Origin: UBA7803 sp034522075
GTDB lineage: Bacteria; Pseudomonadota; Gammaproteobacteria; Pseudomonadales; Azotimanducaceae
Length of the DNA stretch: 64,000 nt
Direction of reading: 5' to 3'
Assembly (NCBI GenBank): GCA_034522075.1
Contig: JAXHLO010000021.1
Span: 1 to 64,000 of the forward strand
The notes under the pieces were generated by a model. It ran no database searches and was not told the origin of the DNA. It saw only the letters and a program-made list of their open reading frames with translations. The position numbers and the translations under genes are program-made. Shown here piece by piece: positions 35,472-45,259 of this stretch (its first letter is position 1; the number at the start of each line of letters is the position of its first letter).

Positions 35472-36780
35472 GGCCGCTGACAACAAACCTCTGACGGCGC
35501 GCATCACGGTGGCCGGCGGCTTCGTCGATATCGACGCCTACGAGCGGGCGGGCGGCTATCAGGCACTGCGTCATGCGGTCACGGCCATGGCGCCCGGGGA
35601 CGTGACCCAGACCGTCAAGGACGCCAACCTGCGCGGCCGCGGCGGGGCGGGATTCCCCACCGGCGTCAAATGGGGCTTTGTGCCCATGGGCGACGATGCC
35701 GGGGATGGCATCAAGTATTTCATCTGCAACGCCGACGAGATGGAGCCCGGCACCTTCAAAGACCGCTACCTGATGGAGAACGACCCGCACCTGCTGCTCG
35801 AAGGCCTTCTGCTCGGCGCCTATGCCATTCAGGCGCAGCAGGCCTATATCTTCATTCGCGGCGAGTATCACCTGGCCGCCCGGCGCTCCGAGGCAAGCCA
35901 TTGCGGAGGCGGCAGCAGCGGCTATCTGCGGCCACGATGTGCTCGGGAGCCGGTTTCGATCGGACCGTGCTGCACCGCTCCGGCGGTCGCTACCTGTGCG
36001 GCGAGGAGACGGCGTTGCTCAATGCGCTCGAGGGTCGGCGGGCCACGCCGCGCGGCCAAGCCACCGTTTCCGCCGGCCAGCGGCGCCTGGGGCCGGCCGA
36101 CCATCGTCAACAACGCGGAAACCCTGTGCAACGTCCCCGGCATCATCCGCAACGGTGCGACGTGGTACCAGGAACTCGGCCGCGGCGAGGATGCCGGCAC
36201 CAAGCTGTTCGGCGTCAGCGGCCGGGTGCAGCGCCCGGGTCTGCTGGGAGCTGCCCATGGGTACGCCCATCCGGGAGATTCTTTACGACCACGCCGGCGG
36301 CATGCAGGACGGCTATACGTTCCGCGGGCTGCTGCCGGGCGGCGCCTCCACGGACTTTCTGGTCGAGGAGCACCTGGATCTGCCCATGGACTATGCCGCC
36401 ATCGGCGATGCCGGCAGCCGGCTGGGTACGGGCACCATGATCATCGTGGACGATTCCGTCTGCGTGGTGGATCTGGCGCGCAATCTGCAGCATTTCTTCG
36501 CGCAGGAATCCTGCGGCTTCTGCACCCCCTGCCGGGAAGGCCTGCCCTGGGTCTGGAGCGCGATGCTGGCCGCGATCGGAGGCGGGCAGCGCGGGGAGAC
36601 CCGGCGACCTGGAGACTGCTGCGATCGCAACGCGCATTACATCGGCGTACCCGGCAATACCTTCTGCGTGCATGCGACCGGCGCCATGGAGCCGCTGGCC
36701 AGTGCGCTGAAGTACTTTCGTGAAGATTTCGAGGCGCACATCGAGGAGCGTGCCTGTCCTGTCCACTGCATGACGGCTGA
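35464..36780 (+). CDS. nuoF: NADH-quinone oxidoreductase subunit F (frameshifted)
   Basis: The NADH- and FMN-binding subunit. Conserved parts are LRGRGGAGFPTGVKWGF (FMN loop), CNADEMEPGTFKDRYLM, GGRYLCGEETALLNALEGRR, TIVNNAETLCNVPGIIRNGA, and the cluster ligands ESCGFCTPCREG with NTFCVHATGAMEPLASALKY. They sit in three frames, with shifts near 35880-35960, 36060-36080 and 36240. The frame at the 3' end runs into nuoG without a stop; a TGA at 36778-36780 in the next frame is the likely true end. Essential neighbours are intact, so errors are the simplest explanation. Confidence 0.85.
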
Positions 36781-36790
36781 GAGCGATCTG

Positions 36791-39575
36791 ATGCCGACCA
36801 TCGAAGTCGACGAGTCGTGCAGCTATGCAGGTTCGGGAGGCGGCGACGCGAACCCTGCTGCAGGCGTGCCTGTCCCAGGGTCTCGACCTGCCGTATTTCT
36901 GCTGGCACCCGTCACTGGGTTCGGTGGGCGCCTGCCGGCAGTGCGCGGTCGATGCAGTACACGGACGAAGAGGACGACACGGGCATGCTCGTCATGGCCT
37001 GCATGACGCCGGCCGCCGACGGCAGCCGGCTGTCCATCAAGGACGGCCGAAGCCACGGCGATTCCGCGCCAGCGGTCATCGAGATGGCTGATGATCAACC
37101 ACCCCCACGACTGTCCCGTCTGCGAGGAAGGCGGCGAATGCCATCTGCAGGATATGACGGTCATGACCGGTCATACCTTCCGCCGCTACCGTGGCCGCAA
37201 ACGCACGTTCCGCAATCAGTATCTGGGGCCGCTGATCAACCACGAGATGAACCGCTGCATAACCTGTTACCGCTGCGTGCGCTTCTATCGTGACTATGCC
37301 GGCGGCCGGGATCTCGATGCCTTCGGCTCGCGTCGACCGACGTCTACTTCGGCCGTGCCGAAGACGGCGTGCTGCAGAGCGAGTTCGCCGGCAACCTGGT
37401 GGAGGTGTGTCCCACCGGGGTGTTCACCGACAAGCCGTTCAGCCGGACCTATACGCGCAAGTGGGATCTGACGTCGGCGCCGTCGCGTCTGCACGGGCTG
37501 CGGCGTTGGCTGCAACACGCCGCCGGGCGAGCGCTACGGCACGCTCAAGCGGGTGCACAACCGCTATCACAGTGAGCTCAACGGCTATTTTCTCTGTGAC
37601 CGGGGCCGTTTCGGTGCCGGCTTCGTCAACAGCGACGTCCGCCTGGAGCGCGCCGGCGTGCGCCGGGAAGATGGCTCCTTCGATGCCGTGACCGCCGAGG
37701 AAGCCGTGCAGCGGGCTGCAAGTCAGCTTGCCGGCGGCGGGTGCTGGGTATCGGCTCGCCGCGGGCCATCAACGAGGGTCGAACTTCGCCCTGCGCCAGT
37801 CTGGTGGGCGAGGAGAACTTCTACAGCCGGCGTCGCCGATCGATCAGAGCATGCCATGCTGCCAGTGGTCTGAGGCTCGTCGCGCGACCCGGCGGTTCGG
37901 GTGCCCACGCTGCAGGACGTGGAAGCGGCCGATGCCGTGCTGGTCCTCGGTGAGGATGTGGCCAACAGTGCACCCCGTGTCGCTCTGGCGTTGCGCCAGA
38001 CCGTACGCAACCAGAGCTTCGCGGCAGCTGGCCGAGCGCCAGGCATTCCCGCCGTGGCATGACGCCGCGGTGCGCGAACTGGCGCCAGCCTGACCAGCAC
38101 GCCTTTGTTTCAGGCCACGGTGCTGGGTACCCGTCTGGACGATATTGCCACGGCAAGTGTGCACTGCCGGCCGGAGGCCGCCGCCGGGCTGGGTGAGGCC
38201 GTGGCAGCGCAACTGGGCCAGAGCGCGGCCGGGGAGGCGGCGTTGTCCGGTGAGCTGGCGCGACGTTGCGGGCAGACCGCCGGCGCAGGCGCTAGGCGAT
38301 GCCGAACGGCCGCTGGTCGTCTGCGGAACGGGCTCGCGGCTCCGCCGCCGCTGATCGTGCAGGCGGCTGCAACATCGCGCAGGGCCCTGGCGGCCCGCGG
38401 CCGGGAGGTGTCCTTGTGCCTCAACGTGCCGGAATGCAACGCCATGGGCGCACAGTTGCTGGGCGGCGGCCTGGGTCTGGGCGAGGTGCTGGCCCAGCTC
38501 GAGCGAGGCGAGGCGGATACCCTGATCGTGCTGGAAAACGAGTCGATGCCGCCGGGCGGACGCTGATCGCCTGGCGGCAGCCCTCGAACGGGCCAATGTG
38601 ATCGTGCTCGATTGTCTGGAAGGCTGGACGCCCGAGCAGGCCAACGTGGTGCTGCCCGCGGCTACCTTTGCGGAGAGCGACGGCACCTGGGTCAACTACG
38701 AAGGCCGAGCGCAGCGCTTCTATCGGGTGTTCCCGGCGCGCGCCGACAGTGCGCCTGCCTGGCACTGGCTGACCCGTCTGGCCGGGGCTGTGGGCGGAGA
38801 AGCTGCCGCACGCCTTGCCGGGATCGAGCACGTGGCGGATGTCACCGCGGCGCTGGCCCGGGAACATGCGGTGTTTGCGGCCGCCGCCGATGCTGCGCCC
38901 GGCAGCGGCCCGCCGGCCGGAATGCGGGTGCCCAGGCAACCCCATCGCTACAGCGGCCGCACGGCCATGCACGCCCACGTCAGCGTTCACGAGCCGCGCG
39001 TCCCGGCTGATACCGAGTCGCCGCTGGCCTTTTCCATGGAAGGCCGGCAGCTTCACGATCCCGGGGCACTGCTGCCGTTCAGCTGGTCGCCGGGGTGGAA
39101 CTCCAATCAGTCCATCTACAAGTTCCAGGCTGAGGCGGGCGGGCCGCTGCGCGGCGGACCGGCGGGCGTGCGCCTGGACCTGGCCCGGGCGGATTCCGCA
39201 CCGGCCCTGGACATGCCGCCGACCGGCGGCACTGATCGGCCGTTCCAGGTGGTGCCGCTGCAGGAGGTGTTCGCCAGCGACGAATCGTCTCTGCACGCCG
39301 CCGCGGTCCGCCAGCGGGCGCCCGCTCCCTATGCAGTCCTGGCGCCGGCGGATGCCGAGCGCCTGGACATCGCCGCAGGAGCCGGCGTGCGGGTGAGCGA
39401 TGGTCACGGAACAGCAAGCTTCGCGGTGCGCGTCGATCCGGCCATGGAGCCCGGTGCGGTCGGGCTGGTGGACGGGATGAGCGCTCCGCTGGTGCTGCGG
39501 CTGGGCCTGAGTGTGGACGTGACCGCCGATCCGGATTACCTGCCGCCCACGGATGGAGTGATCGCGCGAGGATGA
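36791..39575 (+). CDS. nuoG: NADH-quinone oxidoreductase subunit G (frameshifted)
   Basis: Begins MPTIEVD at ATG 36791 and can be followed to 39575 across at least six frame changes. N-terminal iron-sulfur ligands appear in PYFCWHPSLGSVGACRQCAV, HDCPVCEEGGECHLQDM and NRCITCYRCVRFYRDY. The molybdopterin-oxidoreductase-like body follows, e.g. QSEFAGNLVEVCPTGVFTDK, LNGYFLCDRGRFG, CLEGWTPEQANVVLPAATFA. The last kilobase (38610 on) is one clean frame. Shifts cluster at 36810, 36960, 37090, 37330, 37510, 37740-38100, 38280 and 38560. Overlaps nuoH by four bases. Confidence 0.85.
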
Positions 39576-40544
39576 ACGTGAGCGTACAGATGCTGATGAT
39601 CGTTCCCGTGCTGGCCGGCGCCTTCATCGGCGCTCTGCTGCTGGTGTGGTGGGAACGGCGTCTGCTCGGCTTCTGGCAGGATCGCCTGGGCCCCAACCGG
39701 CTCGGGCCGTTCGGCGTGCTGCAGAGTGCGGCCGATGCCATCAAGATGCTCACCAAGGACGACTGGGTGCCGCCGTTTGCCGATCGGGTGGTGTTCACCC
39801 TGGCGCCCACCGCCAGCGGCGGCCGGTGATGCTGCATGGGCTTCGCGGTGGTGCCATTCGCCCCGGGGCTCGGTCATCATCGACCTGAACATCGGCGTAC
39901 TGTTCTTCCTGGCCATGACGTCCCTGGCCGTGTACAGCGTGCTGCTCGGCGGTTTCGCCTCGAACAACAAGTATTCTCTGCTCGGCGGCTTGCGCAGTGC
40001 GGCGCAGATGGTCAGTTACGAGGTGTTCATGGGCCTGTCGCTCATGGGTGTGGTCATGCTGGCGGGGTCGTTCAACCTGAGCGCCATCGTCGAAGCTCAG
40101 CGCAGTGTCTGGTTCGCGGTGCCCCAGGTGCTGGGCCTGGTGGTGTTTCTCATTGCCGGCGTGGCGGAAGCTCACCGGCTGCCCTTCGACCTGCCGGAAG
40201 CCGAGCACGAACTCACCGCCGGGTATCACACGGAATATTCCGGCATGAAGTTCGGTCTGTTCATGGTGGGCGAGTACCTGGCGGTGATTCTCACCTCGGC
40301 CATGACCGTGACCTTGTTCTTCGGCGGCTGGCTGGGCCCGGCGTTTCTGCCGCCGCTGGTGTGGTTCACCTTGAAGACGGCTGTTCTGATCTGTTTTTTC
40401 GTGCTGCTGCGGGCATCGCTGCCGCGGCCGCGCTACGACCAGCTCATGGCGTTCGGCTGGAAGATTCTGCTGCCCATTACCCTGGTGAACCTGCTGGTGA
40501 CCGGCGCCCTGGTGCTGGCGTTCCACAACGGCGGGGAGGTGTGA
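39572..40544 (+). CDS. nuoH: NADH-quinone oxidoreductase subunit H (frameshifted)
   Basis: Begins MNVSVQMLMIVPVLAGAFIG with WWERRLLGFWQDRLGPNRLG and is broken near 39825 and 39870. After MGFAVVPFAPG it continues cleanly as DLNIGVLFFLAMTSLAVYSV, QMVSYEVFMGLSLMGVVMLA, AEAHRLPFDLPEAEHELTAG and RPRYDQLMAFGWKILLPITL. These are the invariant quinone-chamber motifs of NuoH. GTG 40546 of nuoI begins one base after its stop. Confidence 0.88.
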
Positions 40545-40545
40545 C

Positions 40546-41061
40546 GTGCTGAGTCAATTGCGCACGATGTGGACGGTACTGACCCATACGTTCACTCGCA
40601 AAGATACGGTGCAATACCCCGAGACCATGCCCTATATGGCGCCGCGCTACCGCGGCCGTATCGTCCTCACCCGCGACCCGGACGGCGAGGAGCGCTGTGT
40701 GGCCTGCAACCTGTGTGCGGTGGCCTGCCCGGTGGACTGCATTGCGCTGCAGAAAACCGAGGACGACGACGGGCGTTGGTATCCGGAGTTTTTCCGCATC
40801 AACTTTTCCCGCTGCATCATGTGCGGCATGTGCGAGGAAGCCTGTCCCACCTATGCCATTCAACTGATTCCGGATTTCGAGCTGTGCGAGTACCGGCGCG
40901 ACAACATGGTCTATGAAAAGCAGCATCTGCTCATCGACGGTGTGGGCAAGTACCCCGACTACAGCTTCTGGCAGGTGGCCGGCAAAGCCATTCACGGCAA
41001 AGGCAAGGGCGAGGCAGAGCGCGAAAAGGAACCGGTGAACGTACGGAGTCTGCTGCCGTGA
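40546..41061 (+). CDS. nuoI: NADH-quinone oxidoreductase subunit I
   Basis: 171 residues from GTG 40546. Two [4Fe-4S] motifs, CVACNLCAVACPVDC and CIMCGMCEEACPTYA, carry clusters N6a and N6b. The MAPRYRGRIVLTRDPDGEER segment is typical. Peripheral arm subunit carrying electrons from NuoG toward NuoB. Forty bases separate it from nuoJ. Confidence 0.95.
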   Translation: MLSQLRTMWTVLTHTFTRKDTVQYPETMPYMAPRYRGRIVLTRDPDGEERCVACNLCAVACPVDCIALQKTEDDDGRWYPEFFRINFSRCIMCGMCEEACPTYAIQLIPDFELCEYRRDNMVYEKQHLLIDGVGKYPDYSFWQVAGKAIHGKGKGEAEREKEPVNVRSLLP

Positions 41062-41101
41062 GGGCCGCAGCGGCAGCACAGCGGACGCGGGGAGGGGTGC
41101 T

Positions 41102-41623
41102 ATGGAGCTGATCCTGTTCTACGTGGCCGGCACCGTGGCGCTGATCGCCACGGTACTGGCGGTCACCCGCAGCAATGCTGCCCACGGTCTCATCTACCTC
41201 ATCGTTTCCCTGCTGGCAGTGGCGGTGATCTTCTTTGTGCTGGGCGCCCCCTTCGCCGCAGCACTGGAGGTGGTGATCTATGCCGGCGCCATCATGGTGC
41301 TGTTCGTCTTCGTGGTCATGATGCTCAACCTGGGACAACGGCGTGCGGCTGCCGAACGGGCGTGGCTGGCGCCGCGTAACTGGATCGGCCCGTCGTTGCT
41401 CGCCCTGGTGCTGCTGCTGGAGTTGACCTACATCATCTTTACCAGCTCGGCGGTCAGCGCGGGCCAGGTGGTGGGCCCGAAAGAGGTGGGTCTGGCGCTG
41501 TTCGGTCCTTATCTGCTGGCGGTGGAACTGGCGGCGCTGCTGCTGCTGGCTGCCCTGGTGGGGGCCTATCATCTGGGCCGGCGCTACATGCCCTCGCGGC
41601 GGCGTGGGGAGGAAACACCGTGA
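41102..41623 (+). CDS. nuoJ: NADH-quinone oxidoreductase subunit J
   Basis: 173 residues, five helices. NAAHGLIYLIVSLLAVAVIF and LEVVIYAGAIMVLFVFVVMM (with the pi-bulge helix) are NuoJ hallmarks. ATG 41102 follows GGGGAGG. Overlaps nuoK by four bases. Membrane arm. Confidence 0.95.
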   Translation: MELILFYVAGTVALIATVLAVTRSNAAHGLIYLIVSLLAVAVIFFVLGAPFAAALEVVIYAGAIMVLFVFVVMMLNLGQRRAAAERAWLAPRNWIGPSLLALVLLLELTYIIFTSSAVSAGQVVGPKEVGLALFGPYLLAVELAALLLLAALVGAYHLGRRYMPSRRRGEETP

Positions 41624-41934
41624 ACGCCGTCAGCATACCCCTCGAGCACGTAATGGCTCTGGCAGCCACGCTGTTTCTGATCGGCCTGGCCGGTGTGCTG
41701 GTGCGGCGCAACCTGATCTTCCTGCTCATGTCGCTGGAGATCATGATGAACGCCTGCGGCCTGGCGTTCATCGCCGCCGGCGCCCGCTGGGGGGCAGCGG
41801 ACGGTCAGATCATGTACATGCTGATACTGGCTCTGGCGGCCGCCGAGGTGGCCGTCGCCCTGGGTCTGCTGCTGCAGCTCGAGCGCCGCCTCGGCAGTCT
41901 CGACATCGATGCGGCCAGCGAGTTGCGAGGCTGA
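41620..41934 (+). CDS. nuoK: NADH-quinone oxidoreductase subunit K
   Basis: 104 residues from GTG 41620, three helices. LVRRNLIFLLMSLEIMMNAC and LILALAAAEVAVALGLLLQL contain the two buried glutamates needed for proton transfer. Homologous to MnhC elsewhere in the window. Two bases separate it from nuoL. Confidence 0.95.
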   Translation: MNAVSIPLEHVMALAATLFLIGLAGVLVRRNLIFLLMSLEIMMNACGLAFIAAGARWGAADGQIMYMLILALAAAEVAVALGLLLQLERRLGSLDIDAASELRG

Positions 41935-41936
41935 CC

Positions 41937-43784
41937 GTGGAAGCGCTCTGGCTCATACCGCTGCTGCCGCTTCTGGGCTTTGTGACTCTGCTTGTCACCG
42001 AGGGGCGCCTGCCCGCCGTGCTCGTGGCCATGATCGGTGCGGGCTCCGTGGGCCTGGCGGCGCTGGCTGCTGCACCGGTGACTTTGGATTTTCTCCAGCA
42101 GGGGCCGGGCACGGTGTTCGCCCAGCCGCTGTGGGTCTGGATCGACGTGGCCGGGTTCTCTCCGGACATCACCCTGTACCTGGACGGTCTGTCGCTGGCC
42201 ATGGTCTGGGTCATTACCGGTGTGGGCTTTCTCATTCACCTCTACGCCACGGGCTACATGGCCGGCGATCCGGGCTACAGCCGTTTCTTTGCCTATATGA
42301 ATCTGTTCGTCTTCGCCATGCTCATGCTGGTGCTGGCGGACGATCTGCTGGTGCTCTATCTCGGCTGGGAGGGTGTGGGCCTGTGCAGTTATCTGCTCAT
42401 CGGCTTCTTCCATGACGAGCCGGCCAACGGCTACGCGGCGCGTAAGGCCTTCGTGGTGACGCGGGTGGGCGATACCGCCATGGCGCTGGGCCTGTTTCTG
42501 CTGTTCCGGGAGCTGGGCACACTGGACATCCAGTCCGTGCTCAGCGCAGCGACCACAACGTGGCCCGACGGATCCACCACCGTCACCGTGGCAGCGCTGC
42601 TGATACTCGGCGGCGCCGTGGGCAAATCGGCACAGCTGCCGCTGCAGACCTGGTTGCCGGATGCCATGGCCGGCCCCACCCCGGTGAGCGCATTGATTCA
42701 TGCGGCCACCATGGTTACTGCCGGGGTCTATCTCGTTGCCCGTGTGCACGACCTCTTCCTGCTCTCGCCGCTGGCACAGAGCGCGCTGATCGGGGTGGGC
42801 CTGGCAACTCTGTTCATGGCTGCCTGTGCGGCGCTGGTGCAGCGGGACATCAAACGCATTCTCGCCTATTCCACCATGAGCCAGATCGGCTACATGTTTT
42901 TTGCCCTGGGTGTCGGTGCCTGGTCTGCGGCGGTGTTCCACCTCATGACCCACGCGTTTTTCAAGGCGCTGCTGTTCCTGTCGGCCGGCTCGGTGATCCT
43001 GGCGCTGCACCACGAGCAGGACATTTTCCGTATGGGCGGGCTGTGGCGTCGGCTGCCGCTGCCGTTCGCCGGCATGCTGGTGGGCGCCGCGGCGCTGGCG
43101 GCTCTGCCGTTCACCTCCGGTTTTTACAGCAAAGATGCCATTCTGCTGGCCAGCGCCGCGGCGCCCGGCGGCCTGTGGCTCTGGGCCGCGGCTTCGCTGG
43201 CAGCCCTGGTGACGGCCCTGTACAGCGCGCGGTTGATCTTCGTGGTGTTCTTCGGCCCGCCGGGTTCCGCAGCCGGGCCCGACGACGGCTCGAATAACGC
43301 CATGCGCGGACCGCTGGTCGTGCTGTCCCTGCTGGCCCTCGGCGGCGGCTGGTTCGGTCTCGCGCCGCCGGCTGCCGTGCTGCCGGATGGCGGCGTGAGC
43401 CACGGCCATGGCGGCTGGCTGGCCTGGGTCACCGGCGCCGTGCCGCTGCTCGGTGTCGGTCTCGGCTATCTGCTGTTCTACCGCTGGCGGGAGCGTACCG
43501 CCGCGCTGGTCAGCGGCGCGGCGGCGCAGACGCTGCGCCGCTTCTGGCAGGCGGGCTGGGGCTTCGACTGGTTGTACGCTCGGTTGTTTGAACAGCCATT
43601 CACCGCGCTGGCGCGGCTCAACCGGCGGGATGTGGTGGACGTACCCTTTGTCCTCACGGCCGCCCTGCTGCGCATCGGCCATCAATTGGCGGCAGATGGT
43701 CAGAACGGCCGCCTGCGCTGGTATCTGGCGAACATGGCGGCCGGACTGGCGCTCCTGCTGATCATCGTGCTGGGGGCGGCGTAA
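41937..43784 (+). CDS. nuoL: NADH-quinone oxidoreductase subunit L
   Basis: 615 residues from GTG 41937. Antiporter-like subunit: LVLYLGWEGVGLCSYLLIGF, KSAQLPLQTWLPDAMAGPTP, VSALIHAATMVTAGVYLVAR, IKRILAYSTMSQIGYMFFAL and HAFFKALLFLSAGSVI are all conserved. The C-terminal lateral helix region is present (RFWQAGWGFDWLYARLFEQP). Its stop shares bases with the nuoM start (TAATG). Outermost proton channel of complex I. Confidence 0.95.
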   Translation: MEALWLIPLLPLLGFVTLLVTEGRLPAVLVAMIGAGSVGLAALAAAPVTLDFLQQGPGTVFAQPLWVWIDVAGFSPDITLYLDGLSLAMVWVITGVGFLIHLYATGYMAGDPGYSRFFAYMNLFVFAMLMLVLADDLLVLYLGWEGVGLCSYLLIGFFHDEPANGYAARKAFVVTRVGDTAMALGLFLLFRELGTLDIQSVLSAATTTWPDGSTTVTVAALLILGGAVGKSAQLPLQTWLPDAMAGPTPVSALIHAATMVTAGVYLVARVHDLFLLSPLAQSALIGVGLATLFMAACAALVQRDIKRILAYSTMSQIGYMFFALGVGAWSAAVFHLMTHAFFKALLFLSAGSVILALHHEQDIFRMGGLWRRLPLPFAGMLVGAAALAALPFTSGFYSKDAILLASAAAPGGLWLWAAASLAALVTALYSARLIFVVFFGPPGSAAGPDDGSNNAMRGPLVVLSLLALGGGWFGLAPPAAVLPDGGVSHGHGGWLAWVTGAVPLLGVGLGYLLFYRWRERTAALVSGAAAQTLRRFWQAGWGFDWLYARLFEQPFTALARLNRRDVVDVPFVLTAALLRIGHQLAADGQNGRLRWYLANMAAGLALLLIIVLGAA

Positions 43785-45259
43785 TGCTGCTGTGGCTCAT
43801 CGCCGTGCTCGCCGGGGGCGGGGTGCTGGCCTGGCTGAGCGAGCGTATGGGTGCTGCCTGGCCGCAGCGGGTAGCGCTGCTGGTCCTGGCGGTGGCGGCT
43901 GTCTGCACAGCAATGCTGTGGATCGGCGGCGCCGACGCGGCGGGGCTCTATGCGCTCACGGATCTGCCCTGGATACCGCGCTTCGGTATCGGTCTGGTGC
44001 TGGCGCTGGATGGTCTCAGTCTGCTGCTCGTGGCCCTGACCGTACTGCTCGGGGCCGTGGCCGTGATCTCCTCGTGGACTGAGATCAGCCAGCGCCACGG
44101 ACTGTTTCAACTCAACCTGCTCATGACCCTGGCCGGTGTGGTCGGCGTATTCACGGCCCTGGATCTGTTCGCCTTCTTCGTCTTCTGGGAGGTGATGCTG
44201 GTACCCATGTACCTGCTCATCGCCATCTGGGGGCATGAAGAACGCGGCTATGCGTCCATGAAGTTCTTTCTGTTCACCCAGATCAGCGGGCTGCTGCTGC
44301 TGGTGGCTATTATCGCCCTGGTGCTGCATCACCAGTCGGCCAGCGGTGTGCTCACCTTCGATTACCGGATTCTGCTCGGTGCGGCGGCCGGAGTGCCGGC
44401 GTGGATCATGCTGGGATTCCTGGCGGCGTTTCTGACCAAGCTGCCGGGCGTGCCGTTGCATACCTGGCTGCCGGACGCCCATACCCAGGCGCCGACCGCG
44501 GGCAGCGTGATTCTGGCCGGGATCATGCTGAAGACCGGCGCCTACGGGCTCATCCGTTTCGTGGTGCCGCTGTTTCCCGAGGCGTCCCTGGAACTGCGCT
44601 ATCCCATCATGCTGCTCGGTGCGGTGAGCGTGGTCTATGGGGCCTATGTCGCGTTCGCCCAGGACGACTTCAAACGTCTGGTGGCCTACAGCAGCATCAG
44701 CCACATGGGCTTCGTCCTGCTCGGCGTGTTCGCCTGGAATCAAGTGGCGGTACAGGGCGCCGTGGTGCAGATGGTGGCCCACGGCTTTTCCACGGCGGCC
44801 CTGTTCATGATGGCCGGCGCGCTGCAGGAGCGGCTGCACACCCGCGACCTGGCGCGGATGGGCGGTCTCTGGGGGCGGGCGCCGCGCATGGGTGCGGTCA
44901 CTCTGTTCTTCGTGGTGGCCTCTCTGGGCATGCCCGGGCTCGGCAACTTCGTCGGCGAATTCATGGTGCTGGTCGGCGCCTTCCAGGTGAACGTGGAGCT
45001 CACCGTGCTGGCCGCCCTGGGGCTGGTGGTAGCTGCGGCCTACGCGCTGCTGCTCATGCAGCGGTCATTTCAGGGATCGCCGGGAGGCTCGGCCCAGGGC
45101 GGATCCGCACCGCTGCAGGACTTCGGCGCCCGGGAGATGGCCGTCATGCTGGTGCTGGCGGCGGCCCTGGTGTGGCTGGGTGTCTATCCGCAGCCGCTGC
45201 TGGATCTGTCGGGCCCGGTGCTCGAGGGCCTGGGCACCGGCCGGGGAGCACTGCCGTGA
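43784..45259 (+). CDS. nuoM: NADH-quinone oxidoreductase subunit M
   Basis: 491 residues. FFVFWEVMLVPMYLLIAIWG, TKLPGVPLHTWLPDAHTQAP, AGSVILAGIMLKTGAYGLIR, KRLVAYSSISHMGFVLLGVF and GLGNFVGEFMVLVGAF are signature segments of the middle proton channel. Frame intact and overlapping nuoL and nuoN. Confidence 0.96.
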   Translation: MLLWLIAVLAGGGVLAWLSERMGAAWPQRVALLVLAVAAVCTAMLWIGGADAAGLYALTDLPWIPRFGIGLVLALDGLSLLLVALTVLLGAVAVISSWTEISQRHGLFQLNLLMTLAGVVGVFTALDLFAFFVFWEVMLVPMYLLIAIWGHEERGYASMKFFLFTQISGLLLLVAIIALVLHHQSASGVLTFDYRILLGAAAGVPAWIMLGFLAAFLTKLPGVPLHTWLPDAHTQAPTAGSVILAGIMLKTGAYGLIRFVVPLFPEASLELRYPIMLLGAVSVVYGAYVAFAQDDFKRLVAYSSISHMGFVLLGVFAWNQVAVQGAVVQMVAHGFSTAALFMMAGALQERLHTRDLARMGGLWGRAPRMGAVTLFFVVASLGMPGLGNFVGEFMVLVGAFQVNVELTVLAALGLVVAAAYALLLMQRSFQGSPGGSAQGGSAPLQDFGAREMAVMLVLAAALVWLGVYPQPLLDLSGPVLEGLGTGRGALP

